NCBI RefSeq assembly: GCF_030815975.1
Contig: NZ_JAUSXL010000002.1
Coordinates: 3,522,501-3,586,500 of the forward strand
Direction of reading: 5' to 3'
Length of the DNA stretch: 64,000 bases
Source: Variovorax paradoxus
Lineage (GTDB): Bacteria; Pseudomonadota; Gammaproteobacteria; Burkholderiales; Burkholderiaceae_C
The translations under genes were made by a program, and so were the position numbers. The notes beneath the pieces were generated by a model. That model was given only the letters and a program-made list of their open reading frames with translations. It was not told the origin of the DNA and ran no database searches. Below are positions 17,066 through 25,017 of the stretch, one piece after another; position 1 is the first letter of the stretch, and each line of letters opens with the position of its first letter.

Positions 17066-18661
17066 TCAGGGCTGGCGCACAGCGCCATCGACCATGCGCC
17101 ACAGGCCCAGCGGATTGGCCTGCTGCAACGCAGCGGGCAGCAGCGCGTCCGGCAGGTCCTGGTAGCACACGGGGCGCAGGAAGCGCTCGATGGACTCGGC
17201 GCCGACCGAGGTGAACATCGCGTTCGAGGTGGACGGGAACGGGCCGCCGTGCACCATCGCGTGGCAGACCTCGACGCCCGTCGGGAAGCCGTTGACCAGG
17301 ATGCGGCCAGCCTTGCGTTCGAGCACCGGGAGCAGGCGGCGCGCGTCCGCATGGTCGGCGGTGTCCAGCTGCAAGGTCGCGGTCAGCTGGCCTTCCAGCT
17401 GCTCCGCCACCTGCAGCATCTCCTGCATGTCGCGTGTGCGAACGACGATGGCGGCGGGGCCGAACATTTCTTCGCGGAGCGTGGGCGTGGCCAGGAACCG
17501 TGCGGCATCGGTCACATACAGCGCGGCCTGCGCGGCATTGGGCCGATCGCCCGCCCCGGCCCCCAACACCGCCGTTTCCACGCCGGGCGTGGCGCCGACT
17601 TTCTGCGAGCCGGTCTGGTAGGCCGCGTGGATGCCGGGCGTGAGCATGGTCTGCGCGGGTGTGGCGGCCAACGCATCGTGCATGGCCTGCAGAAAACCGG
17701 CAAAGCCGGGGCCATCGCAGGCCAGCACCAGACCGGGGTTTGTGCAGAACTGGCCCGCGCCCAGGGCCAGCGAGGCCGCGAAGCCCTTGCCGATGGATTC
17801 GGCCCGCTCAGCCAGCGCCGCCGGCAGCAGAAACACGGGATTGATGCTGCTCATCTCGGCATAGACCGGGATGGGCTGGTGCCGTGCATTGGCGATCTTC
17901 TGCAGCGCCAGGCCGCCCTGGCGCGAGCCGGTGAAGCCGACGGCCTGAATGGCTGGGTGGGCCACCAGCGCCTCCCCGATCTGGCGGCCGGCGCCGATCA
18001 GCAGCGAGAACACGCCCTCGGGCAGGCCGTGGGCCTGCACCGCCTGCTGCAGCGCGCGGCCCACCAGTTCAGACGTGCCCAGGTGCGCGCTGTGCGCCTT
18101 CACGATCACGGGCGCGCCCGCGGCCAGCGCGGCGGCAGTGTCGCCGCCGGCCACCGAGAAGGCCAGCGGGAAGTTGCTGGCGCCGAACACCGCCACCGGG
18201 CCCAGCGGCAGCTTGGCCAGGCGCAGATCGGCGCGCGGCAGTGGTTGACGCGCGGGCTGGGCCGGATCGATCGTGGCCTTGAGGAAGTGGCCGTCGCGCA
18301 CGATCTTGGCGAACAGGCGCAATTGGCCCACCGTGCGGCCTCGCTCGCTTTGCAGGCGCGCGATGGGCAGGCCGCATTCTTCGTGCGCCCGTGTGATCAG
18401 CGTGTCGCCGAGCGCCAGGATGTTCTCGGCGATGGTTTCCAGGAACGCCGCGCGCGTGGCCAGCGGCAAGCTCCGATAGGTGTCGAACGCCGCGGCGGCC
18501 AGCGTGGCCGCGCGGTCCACGTCGGCCGCGTCGCCCAGGCCAAAGCTGGGCTCGTCGATCTCGGCGTTGGTGGCGGGGTTGAAGGCGCGCTGGGTGCCTG
18601 CGCTGCCACGCACGGCGCTGGCGCCGATGAGCATGTCGCCGGTGAGGGTGATGGTGGTCAT
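17066..18661 (-). CDS. Alpha-ketoglutarate semialdehyde (2,5-dioxovalerate) dehydrogenase
   Basis: A 531-residue aldehyde dehydrogenase, the length typical of the NADP-type KGSA dehydrogenases (longer than the 490 residues of most ALDHs). Key parts are [10 protein letters not shown] with the oxyanion Asn, GFTGSRQGG, general-base Glu269 in YAEMSSINP and nucleophile Cys306 in [10 protein letters not shown]. It makes alpha-ketoglutarate, the last step of galactarate/glucarate and pentose oxidation, which fits the galactarate dehydratase encoded at 3947. The start ATG at 18661 lies two bases from the stop of the Dabb gene, so it is in the same operon. Confidence 0.9.
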   Translation of the reverse strand: MTTITLTGDMLIGASAVRGSAGTQRAFNPATNAEIDEPSFGLGDAADVDRAATLAAAAFDTYRSLPLATRAAFLETIAENILALGDTLITRAHEECGLPIARLQSERGRTVGQLRLFAKIVRDGHFLKATIDPAQPARQPLPRADLRLAKLPLGPVAVFGASNFPLAFSVAGGDTAAALAAGAPVIVKAHSAHLGTSELVGRALQQAVQAHGLPEGVFSLLIGAGRQIGEALVAHPAIQAVGFTGSRQGGLALQKIANARHQPIPVYAEMSSINPVFLLPAALAERAESIGKGFAASLALGAGQFCTNPGLVLACDGPGFAGFLQAMHDALAATPAQTMLTPGIHAAYQTGSQKVGATPGVETAVLGAGAGDRPNAAQAALYVTDAARFLATPTLREEMFGPAAIVVRTRDMQEMLQVAEQLEGQLTATLQLDTADHADARRLLPVLERKAGRILVNGFPTGVEVCHAMVHGGPFPSTSNAMFTSVGAESIERFLRPVCYQDLPDALLPAALQQANPLGLWRMVDGAVRQP

Positions 18662-18662
18662 G

Positions 18663-18956
18663 TCAAACGGTGTAGTCGACGGCGGCCCAGTCGAAGTAGG
18701 GCTTGAGATCTGCGACCAAGGCTTGGTGCAGGGGATGGAACAGGTACTCGTCGAGCGCTGCGGCGCTCTCGACCTCGGACTCCAGCACGTAGTCCCAGCT
18801 GATCGGCCGCACGAGCTCGTTCGCGGCCACGCGCCAGTGGCGGATCGCCGGAATCTGCGCGCCCAGGGCAGCCATGCGCTCGGCCAGCGCGGCTTCGCGC
18901 GCCAGGTCCTTCTCGACGTCCGTCTTGCGGCGAAAGAGCACGACGTGGCGGATCAC
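18663..18956 (-). CDS. Dabb-family (stress-responsive A/B barrel) protein
   Basis: A 97-residue protein beginning [16 protein letters not shown], with the alternating pattern of the dimeric alpha-beta barrel: [23 protein letters not shown] and a C-terminal [17 protein letters not shown] chose a GTG start at 18956 that overlaps the stop of the upstream gene (GTGA); no nearby ATG gives the family N-terminus. Related small proteins act as enzymes or accessory binding proteins in catabolic operons. No specific function can be given. Confidence 0.8.
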   Translation of the reverse strand: MIRHVVLFRRKTDVEKDLAREAALAERMAALGAQIPAIRHWRVAANELVRPISWDYVLESEVESAAALDEYLFHPLHQALVADLKPYFDWAAVDYTV

Positions 18957-19405
18957 TTGGCAGTCCCTTCGCTCTTGAGCGCGTAGCCACGCCCGGCGTA
19001 GTCGAAATCGACCAGCTCGTTGATGGGAGTTCCCTTGTCGGCCGGCGAGGCGTAGTAGGCGCGGATCTCCTTGATCTTGCCGTTCTCGAAGTCGTACCAC
19101 TCGGCGCCGCGCAGCGCCGTGCCGCTCTTGTTCTTCCAGTGCGTCCACTCGATCATGGCCTCGGGTTTGTCGTGGCTGATCAGGATGCGCTCGATGGTCC
19201 ATTGCGAACCCAGCGTCTCCACGCACCAGATCCACTTCTTCGCGATGGTGTCGGCCGTGCGCCAGGGCACCTCGGGCAGGCCGGCCGGGAAGTAGTGCAC
19301 CGCGTCGGGCGTGAAGCAGTCGATCAGCGCCTGGTAGTCGGCCGCATTGCAGGCGTCGAAGTAGCGACGGACCAGGCCGTCGTAGTAGTCGGGGGCGTAG
19401 GTCAT
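18953..19405 (-). CDS. SnoaL/NTF2-like protein
   Basis: A 150-residue protein of the NTF2-like fold. It opens with YYDGLVRRYFDACNAADYQA and LIDCFTPDAVHYFP, the common SnoaL beginning, and continues with WTIERILISHDKPEAMIEWT and RGAEWYDFENGKIKEIRAYY, the core strands that line the pocket. Such proteins are small isomerases, hydratases or ligand-binding proteins. It lies between the RraA-type and Dabb genes in one operon and is coupled to the latter by a four-base overlap. Confidence 0.85.
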   Translation of the reverse strand: MTYAPDYYDGLVRRYFDACNAADYQALIDCFTPDAVHYFPAGLPEVPWRTADTIAKKWIWCVETLGSQWTIERILISHDKPEAMIEWTHWKNKSGTALRGAEWYDFENGKIKEIRAYYASPADKGTPINELVDFDYAGRGYALKSEGTAK

Positions 19406-19418
19406 GTCTCTTTCCGGT

Positions 19419-20228
19419 TCAGCGTGCGCCGGCGGGCTGCACGGGCTTGATCTCGGGGCGGCCGGCGGCCACCCATTCCTTGTGCTGGCGGCGCGTCGCG
19501 TCGCTGGGCGGGTACAGGCCCCACAGCGCCTCGCCGGCCTGCACGCGCAGGGCCAGGTAGGCCTCGATGTCGTCGCGCTTCTCGCACAGGTCTGCCATCT
19601 CCTCGGCCAGATGCGCGGGGATCACGGTGATGTTGTCGCCGTCTCCGTGGATCACGTCGCCGGGGTACACGGCCACGCCGGCACAGCCGATCGGCACCTG
19701 CAGGTCGGCCACGTGGTGGTAGGACAGCCGCGTGGTCGCGGTCACGCCGGTGCACCAGATCGGAAAGTCCATTTCCTTCAGTTCGATGCCGTCGCGGAAT
19801 GAGCCGTCGGTGACCACGCCGCGCGCGCCGCGCATCATCATGCGTGTGATGAGCATGTTGCCCATCGATGCGGCGCGGCCGTCCTTGTTGCTGTCGATCA
19901 CCAGCACATGGCCGGGTTCGATCTGCTCCACGCCCACCCACTGCAGGTTGTCGGCGCTGGGCTCGGTCGTGAGGTTGCCATACATGTCGACGTCTTCCCG
20001 CGCGGGAATGAAGCGCATCGTGTAGGCCCTGCCTGCGAATGGTTTGATCTTCCTGTTCAGCGGTGTCAAGCCGTGCAGCACCGGCTGGCGAAAGCCCTTG
20101 ATGTAGAGCTGCGTGGTGAGCGAACCGCTCGTGGCCTTGGCGAGGCGCTCGAGCACCGCGTCGGGCACGAACGGAGCAGGGGCACGCTGGGGAATGCTGG
20201 CCAGCGGCTTGGGCAGGGACGTCGTCAT
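19419..20228 (-). CDS. RraA-family protein (HMG/CHA aldolase-like)
   Basis: A 269-residue RraA/MenG-fold protein, probably a 4-hydroxy-4-methyl-2-oxoglutarate-type aldolase or oxaloacetate decarboxylase rather than an RNase E regulator. Evidence is the metal/pyruvate-binding segment GHVLVIDSNKDGRAASMGNM, then ARGVVTDGSFRDG (catalytic Arg-Asp) and GDVIHGDGDNITVIP. It is longer than RraA proper (about 160 residues). It is first in the minus-strand operon leading to the KGSA dehydrogenase and is divergent from the IclR-fusion gene, its likely regulator. Confidence 0.88.
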   Translation of the reverse strand: MTTSLPKPLASIPQRAPAPFVPDAVLERLAKATSGSLTTQLYIKGFRQPVLHGLTPLNRKIKPFAGRAYTMRFIPAREDVDMYGNLTTEPSADNLQWVGVEQIEPGHVLVIDSNKDGRAASMGNMLITRMMMRGARGVVTDGSFRDGIELKEMDFPIWCTGVTATTRLSYHHVADLQVPIGCAGVAVYPGDVIHGDGDNITVIPAHLAEEMADLCEKRDDIEAYLALRVQAGEALWGLYPPSDATRRQHKEWVAAGRPEIKPVQPAGAR

Positions 20229-20401
20229 GAAGGCTGTCTCAAATGGTGGGATCGGGCGAGACCACAGGTCGTCGCAAGGGTGGAATGCTCACTGTAAGGA
20301 GACAGGTCCAAAAATAGAATGAGCCGCAACTGCGTTGCTGCCATGCGCGGCACACCCAGTACCGCTATCTGAGACAAACAGCAAACAAGGGCTTCATCAC
20401 C

Positions 20402-21997
20402 ATGGCCACCACTCCGGGCGAGGGCACCGGTGCCCTCGAAAAGGCACTCGACGTGCTCGATGCCATCGGTTCCGCGCCCGAAGGGCTGGGCCAGAGCGAG
20501 CTGGCCGAACAGCTCGACCTGCCGCGCACCACCGTCTACCGCCTGCTCGCCACATTGGTCGCGCGCGGGCTGGTGCGGCGCGATCCGCTGCGCAAGGTCT
20601 ACTGCCTCGGTTTCCGCTGCTTCGAGATGGCGCGCCAGGCCTATGCCATGCCCGACCTCGTGGCGGCCGCCGCATTCGAACTGCGCGCGCTGCGCGACCT
20701 CACGGGCGAGACGAGCTACCTGGCGGCGCTCGATGGCCGCGAAGTCATCTCGCTGGAGCGCTGCGACGGCGCCCACAGCCAGCGCTCGGCCGCCGTGCTC
20801 GGCCAGCGCAAGCCAGTGCATTGCACCAGCCAGGGCAAGGCGATCCTCTCGGCCATGCCCGACGAGGCGCGCGACGCGATGGTGCGCGACGCGGTGCTGA
20901 AGCCGTTCACCTCGCTCACCATCACCGACCGGCGCCGCCTGCAGGCTGAACTGCGCATCACCCGCGCGCGCGGCTACGCCATCGACGACGAGGAGATCGT
21001 GCTCGGCGTGCGCTGCGTGGGCGCGCCGGTGGTCGATGCCGCGGGGCAGGTGCGAGGGGCGATCAGTGTGGCGGGACCGGCCTACCGGCTCACGCGCGCC
21101 CGGCTCGAGTTGCTCGGGCCCGAGGTGGCCGAGGCCGCGCGCCGTGTCGGTGCGCAGTTGCAGCCGGCTGGAACCGACCCGACGCCGAGCACCGAAGCAG
21201 CGTTGACGGCACTGCCCGGACACTGGGCGTTTCATGGCGCGCATCCGCTGTGGTCGGCCGATGGCAGCCGCTTCTGGTGGGCCGATGTGCTCGCGCCCTC
21301 GGTGCACCTCCATGCGAACGGGCAAGACCACGAGGTAGCGACGGTCGAGGCGCCCGTGGTCGCCCTGCTGCGTCATGAAGACGGCGTGATCGTGGTGCAC
21401 GAGCGCGGCGTACAGCGCATCTCGGCCGACGGGCAGTCGTCGCCTTTCGAGCCATGGCTTGCGGGGCAGGTGCTCGCGGCCTGCAACGGCGAGAGCGGCA
21501 CGGTCTGGGCTGCACTGGCCCTGCCCGAGGCCGGCTCCGCCATCGGCCGACTGCGCAGCGACGGCACGCTCGATGTGCAATGGCGCATGGGCGAGACAGT
21601 GCAGGCACTCGGCTGGCACGCGCAGGAGCAGACCCTTTACGCCACGGCGCCGGGCTCTGGCTCGATCCTTCGGCTTCAGACGGGACAGGGCGCGATGCGC
21701 CGCTTGGCGACCGTGCCCAAGGGATCGGGACGCGTGAGCGGGTTGGCGTTTGATGCACAGGGAGGAATCTGGACCGCGCTGTGCGACGGCTGGAGCGTCG
21801 TGCGTTTCACCGCCGATGGGCAGCTCGACCGGGTGATCGGCCTGCCGGTGCCGTGTGCGACCGACCTGGCGATCTCACCGGCTCGCGCGGGCGCTGAGCG
21901 GGAAAGGCTGGTCATCACGACCGCGCGGCACAGTGTGCCTCTCGACACGCTAACAAGCGCACCGCTGTCGGGGCGGCTGCTTGCAGTTGATATATGA
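20402..21997 (+). CDS. IclR-family regulator fused to an SMP-30/gluconolactonase-like domain
   Basis: A 531-residue two-part protein. Residues about 8-255 are a complete IclR regulator: wHTH LGQSELAEQLDLPRTTVYRL, linker RKVYCLGFRCFEMA, and effector domain with CTSQGKAILSAM and ITRARGYAIDDEEIVLGVRC. Residues about 275-531 resemble an SMP-30/gluconolactonase six-bladed propeller: HPLWSADGSRFWWADVL, AVVALL-type strands, GLAFDAQGGIWTALCDGWSV and CATDLAISPA. Ordinary IclR proteins stop near 260 residues. The second part may sense or hydrolyse a sugar lactone. It is divergent from the RraA operon. The ATG at 20402 is preceded by no strong ribosome site. Confidence 0.85.
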   Translation: MATTPGEGTGALEKALDVLDAIGSAPEGLGQSELAEQLDLPRTTVYRLLATLVARGLVRRDPLRKVYCLGFRCFEMARQAYAMPDLVAAAAFELRALRDLTGETSYLAALDGREVISLERCDGAHSQRSAAVLGQRKPVHCTSQGKAILSAMPDEARDAMVRDAVLKPFTSLTITDRRRLQAELRITRARGYAIDDEEIVLGVRCVGAPVVDAAGQVRGAISVAGPAYRLTRARLELLGPEVAEAARRVGAQLQPAGTDPTPSTEAALTALPGHWAFHGAHPLWSADGSRFWWADVLAPSVHLHANGQDHEVATVEAPVVALLRHEDGVIVVHERGVQRISADGQSSPFEPWLAGQVLAACNGESGTVWAALALPEAGSAIGRLRSDGTLDVQWRMGETVQALGWHAQEQTLYATAPGSGSILRLQTGQGAMRRLATVPKGSGRVSGLAFDAQGGIWTALCDGWSVVRFTADGQLDRVIGLPVPCATDLAISPARAGAERERLVITTARHSVPLDTLTSAPLSGRLLAVDI

Positions 21998-22030
21998 ACG
22001 AGTCTGCAACCAAAGATCGACTGGGGCGTG

Positions 22031-22105
22031 CCCAGTTGCTTGCTCAAGCCGGACTGTGCATGAACCCACTTCATACACCCAGTTGCTTGCTCATTCCGGA
22101 CTGTG
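22031..22105. repeat. Pair of 28-base direct repeats
   Basis: Two copies (22031-22058 and 22078-22105) begin CCCAGTTGCTTGCTCA and end CCGGACTGTG, identical at 26 of 28 positions, 47 bases apart start to start. They lie in the 243-base gap between the IclR-fusion gene and the PLP lyase gene, where I see no protein-coding sequence. They may be a recombination scar or remnants of a mobile element end. Confidence 0.6.
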
Positions 22106-22240
22106 TTTGGTCGAGCTTGTCGGCCGCCTTGGAGAGGGAGCCCAGCTCCGCAATGCAAAGGAAATACCGCAGCGGTCGGTCGAGTGTTTCGATCGCCTTG
22201 GTATTTCTTGGCTGGTCGCTGTGTGCGTGGTCGAAATTGG

Positions 22241-23365
22241 CTATTTCAGTGCAGCAGAACGTATTGCCGAGTCGAGGTCGCTCCAGAGATCGTCCGCATC
22301 CTCGATGCCGACACTGAGCCGCAGAAGCGAAGGTGGAAGATGGCCCTGTCCGGGGATCGCAGCTCTTCTTTCCATCGTTGATTCCACGGCACCGAGACTT
22401 GTCGCATGGCGGATCAGCCTGACATTTTTGCAGACACCGTCAGCAAAATCAGGCCCTCCACGCATGTCGAACGAAATAATGGTTCCGAAGCCCTTGAGCA
22501 CACGCTTAGCAATGGCATGCGTCGGATGCGACGGCAGGCCCGGGTACCGGACACGAGTAATCAGCGGGTGCCCTTCCAGCCGGTCCGAAAGCACCATAGC
22601 AGTTTGCTGGGCCCGCTGAAGACGAAGCGAAAGGGTTCTCGCGCCACGGATGGCAAGAAAGGCTTCGAGCGTTCCTGGTGTCGCGCCAGTCAACTCGCGG
22701 GACTTCCTGAGGGCGCGCCACAACCCGTCGTCCTTTGTCGTCGCGACCCCCGCAAGCAAGTCGGAGTGGCCGCCGATGAACTTGGTTGCCGATTGCAGAG
22801 ACACCGTGGCACCGAAGTCGAGCGGCTTCTGATTCAAGGGCGTGGCGAAGGTGTTGTCCACCGCCACGATCGCTCCGGGCTTGCGTGGTGCAGCGCATAT
22901 CGCCTCTAAATCCGCCACGGTCAGCAAAGGGTTTGAAGGCGATTCAAGCCAGATCAGGTCAGCGGCGGCGCAGGCACGGATCCAACCTGCTGTATCGTCC
23001 ACCGCCACCCGCTGCACGGACCAGCGCTTTCTTTCGACCCCGGCCTCGGCGAGGCCTGCAACACCTTGATAGCAATCATCGGGAAGCACCACAACCGCAC
23101 CAGCCTTAAGCTGGTCAAACACTGCAGCGATGGCGGCCATGCCAGAAGCGAACGCCACGGCCTGACCAGATTCGAGGCCACCCACGACATCTTCGAGTGC
23201 TTCCCAGGTAGGGGTGCCGTCGTCCCGCGAGTACTCCCGCCCGCTGCCGATGATGAAGTTTGATGCTGGGATCAGCGGCACGTTCAACGGAGCGCCGTGC
23301 TCAGAGGCACGGCCTGCCGTGACGAGCCACGATTCCAGCTTGATTGCAGAAGTGTGCTTTTCCAT
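22241..23365 (-). CDS. Cys/Met-metabolism PLP-dependent enzyme (cystathionine gamma-synthase/lyase type)
   Basis: A 374-residue fold-type I PLP enzyme. The cofactor Lys is K195 in SATKFIGGHSDLLAG. FASGMAAIAAVFDQL binds the phosphate, the aromatic stacking segment is DDCYQGVAGL and AVDNTFATP carries the PLP-ring Asp. The C-terminal RLSVGIEDADDLWSDL is typical of the family. It may be a cystathionine gamma-synthase, a gamma/beta-lyase or a sulfhydrylase; the sequence alone does not decide. It stands alone on the minus strand, with an IS110 remnant immediately upstream, so it may have moved here. Confidence 0.9.
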   Translation of the reverse strand: MEKHTSAIKLESWLVTAGRASEHGAPLNVPLIPASNFIIGSGREYSRDDGTPTWEALEDVVGGLESGQAVAFASGMAAIAAVFDQLKAGAVVVLPDDCYQGVAGLAEAGVERKRWSVQRVAVDDTAGWIRACAAADLIWLESPSNPLLTVADLEAICAAPRKPGAIVAVDNTFATPLNQKPLDFGATVSLQSATKFIGGHSDLLAGVATTKDDGLWRALRKSRELTGATPGTLEAFLAIRGARTLSLRLQRAQQTAMVLSDRLEGHPLITRVRYPGLPSHPTHAIAKRVLKGFGTIISFDMRGGPDFADGVCKNVRLIRHATSLGAVESTMERRAAIPGQGHLPPSLLRLSVGIEDADDLWSDLDSAIRSAALK

Positions 23366-23424
23366 TCTCAGTACCTCCAGAAAATCTGTGATGCGGAACT
23401 ATTGATGCGAGTTCTGAGGATCCC

Positions 23425-23553
23425 GTGGCCTATGCCTGGGTTGGTATCGATTTGGCTACCAACTTGCCTGCGGTGCACGGCGTTGATGATGCGGGCACGC
23501 TTCGCGCTGTACCCGGAAGCTCGCACCTGCAGCCAAGCAGACTACGCTGAGCT
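23425..23553 (+). pseudogene. IS110-family transposase N-terminal remnant
   Basis: Reading from GTG at 23425 gives VAYAWVGIDLATNL and PAVHGVDDAGTLR, which matches the start of IS110-type DEDD transposases (WVGIDLAKN...HGVD). The DEDD motif's first Asp is the D in GID. After about 27 residues the similarity is lost and the frame ends at 23553, overlapping the end of the SMR gene. Nothing of the remaining 300 or so residues is present. Confidence 0.6.
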
Positions 23554-23862
23554 TGCCAGTTTGAGGCCGGCGATACCGGCAACGATGAGGCCCAGACTGA
23601 CCAACCGACCAGGTGCTGCGGATTCCCCGAACAGGAAAATGCCGAGGATTGCTGTGCCGACTGCCCCGACGCCGACCCAGATGGCGTACGAGGTGCCAAC
23701 GGGTAGGGACTTCATGGCGATCCCCAGCAACACGACGCTGATGACCATAGCTGCGATCGTGAAGATGCTTGGCCACAACTTGGTGAATCCATCTGTGTAC
23801 TTCAGGCCGATGGCCCAGCCCACTTCAAGAAGACCGGCGACAAGCAGAAGCATCCACGCCAT
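23542..23862 (-). CDS. gdx: SMR-family guanidinium exporter (Gdx/SugE type)
   Basis: A 106-residue four-helix small multidrug resistance protein. It begins [20 protein letters not shown] with the membrane-embedded Glu14 in LLEVGWA. It has the Gdx-subtype sequence [27 protein letters not shown] and [11 protein letters not shown]. These motifs match the guanidinium exporters rather than EmrE-type drug pumps. I chose the ATG at 23862 by family length; the frame is open upstream. No guanidine riboswitch is recognisable in front of it. Confidence 0.88.
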   Translation of the reverse strand: MAWMLLLVAGLLEVGWAIGLKYTDGFTKLWPSIFTIAAMVISVVLLGIAMKSLPVGTSYAIWVGVGAVGTAILGIFLFGESAAPGRLVSLGLIVAGIAGLKLASSA

Positions 23863-23933
23863 ATGACTCTCCATTCGGCGAACCAGACGCCGCATTCGAT
23901 CGACTCCGTTGCTGTTCATACGACCGCCGAAAT

Positions 23934-24278
23934 TCAGCGGACGCAAGGTGCTGATTGGGTTACGCCAGCGAGCGGGTGCGGAATGCCGCCATCGCCGTAG
24001 CAGCGCACAACCTGTGCAATGACCACCTGGTAGCCCTTGAGCCAAAGCGCCTGGCGCTGCTTTGCAGCGATGTGGGCCGGGTGCCCAATGAGCTCCTGGA
24101 GCGCCTCCATCGTCTTCCAGTAGTACACGTTGGAGACGAGCCCTGTTGCAGGATTTTCCCAACTCTCTTCGCCGAGATAGCCGGTGATGGACCTGGCAAG
24201 CTGTGCAATGAGGTTGTCCAAGGCGTGGAACTCGTCGTCGAACTCGCCCTTTGAGAAAGTGAAGGTGGAGGTGTACAT
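23934..24278 (-). CDS. Small dimeric alpha-beta barrel (antibiotic-biosynthesis-monooxygenase-like) protein
   Basis: A 114-residue protein starting [20 protein letters not shown], with [35 protein letters not shown] and [20 protein letters not shown], the pattern of the ABM/EthD-like ferredoxin-fold family. The ATG at 24278 is chosen over an upstream one because it gives the family start. The neighbour upstream is the PaiB-type gene 22 bases away, so they are probably co-transcribed. Role unknown; possibly quinone or heme oxygenase-like chemistry or binding. Confidence 0.75.
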   Translation of the reverse strand: MYTSTFTFSKGEFDDEFHALDNLIAQLARSITGYLGEESWENPATGLVSNVYYWKTMEALQELIGHPAHIAAKQRQALWLKGYQVVIAQVVRCYGDGGIPHPLAGVTQSAPCVR

Positions 24279-24300
24279 GGGTTTGTTTGTGCAGGCCTCG

Positions 24301-24933
24301 TCAGCTCGTTCCGCCGGCACTGCGCATCAGTCCTGCCAGTTCGTCGCGTCCGCGCGCCTCCAAGGTGTCCGCGGCGTTGAGGCGGTCGCGCGCTTCCTTG
24401 TTCTGGCTGAGCTTGGACTTGCCCACCAGCGAGGTGACGGCGATCTCTATGCCCACGATGTTGCGCACCATGCTGTCGATGTACTCGGGCGCGGAGTCGC
24501 CCATCTTCCATGGTCTTGGTTCGGCCGCCTCGTGGCGCCGCGTCAGGCGCGCGATGATGCGGCGCGCAAAGCGCTCGTCGTCATGCACGGTGAGCACGCC
24601 GTGCGCGTGCACCACCTCGTAGTTCCAGGTCGGCACCTGGCGGTGCGCCTCGTGCTTTGAGGGGTACCAATTGGGCGAGATGTAGGCCTGGGCGCCGCCG
24701 AAGACGACCATCACGGGAGTTCCCGTGGGGCAACGCTGCCACAGCGGATTGGCGCGAGCGATGTGGGCCGACAGCAAGCCATGCGTTCCCACGTCGGGAT
24801 CGAACTCGAAAGGGAGGTGATCGGCGTCCAGCCCCGAGGTCCCGTGCGTGACCAGCGCGCCCAGCGAATGCTCCCGGATGATGCGATTCAGTTCCTCGGG
24901 TCTTGTTTCGGCGAAGTGCGTGGGGATGTACAT
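24301..24933 (-). CDS. PaiB-type FMN-binding negative transcriptional regulator
   Basis: A 210-residue PaiB-family protein. It starts MYIPTHFAETRPEELNRIIR and has LGALVTHG and HLPFEFDP, the flavin-binding split-barrel core GLLSAHIARANPLWQ, YISPNWYPSKHE and VPTWNYEVVHAHG. The C-terminal tail is YIDSMVRNIVGIEIAVTSLV followed by GKSKLSQNK. In Bacillus PaiB is linked to sporulation and protease genes; in proteobacteria it usually sits beside a MocR regulator, as here. It is divergent from that MocR gene over an 84-base promoter gap. Confidence 0.92.
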   Translation of the reverse strand: MYIPTHFAETRPEELNRIIREHSLGALVTHGTSGLDADHLPFEFDPDVGTHGLLSAHIARANPLWQRCPTGTPVMVVFGGAQAYISPNWYPSKHEAHRQVPTWNYEVVHAHGVLTVHDDERFARRIIARLTRRHEAAEPRPWKMGDSAPEYIDSMVRNIVGIEIAVTSLVGKSKLSQNKEARDRLNAADTLEARGRDELAGLMRSAGGTS

Positions 24934-24979
24934 CGGGGGAGGGCGGGAATGATGTGGGCAGCGGGTACTCTCGCGCGGA

Positions 24980-25003
24980 ACTGGAACAATGGGAAGGTCC
25001 AGT
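24980..25003. promoter_or_regulatory. Candidate MocR operator
   Basis: ACTGGA (24980-24985) and TCCAGT (24998-25003) are perfect arms around a 12-base spacer, in the short gap between the PaiB and MocR genes and 15 bases upstream of the MocR start. MocR proteins often bind paired half-sites in such divergent promoters and repress themselves. Confidence 0.45.
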
Positions 25004-25017
25004 TTTATTTCTTTTGC

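Noticed and set aside
23863..23933. Guanidine riboswitch upstream of the gdx-type exporter
   Set aside because: I looked for ykkC and mini-ykkC type conserved loops (paired ACGR hairpins) on the minus strand and did not find them; the gap is also too short.
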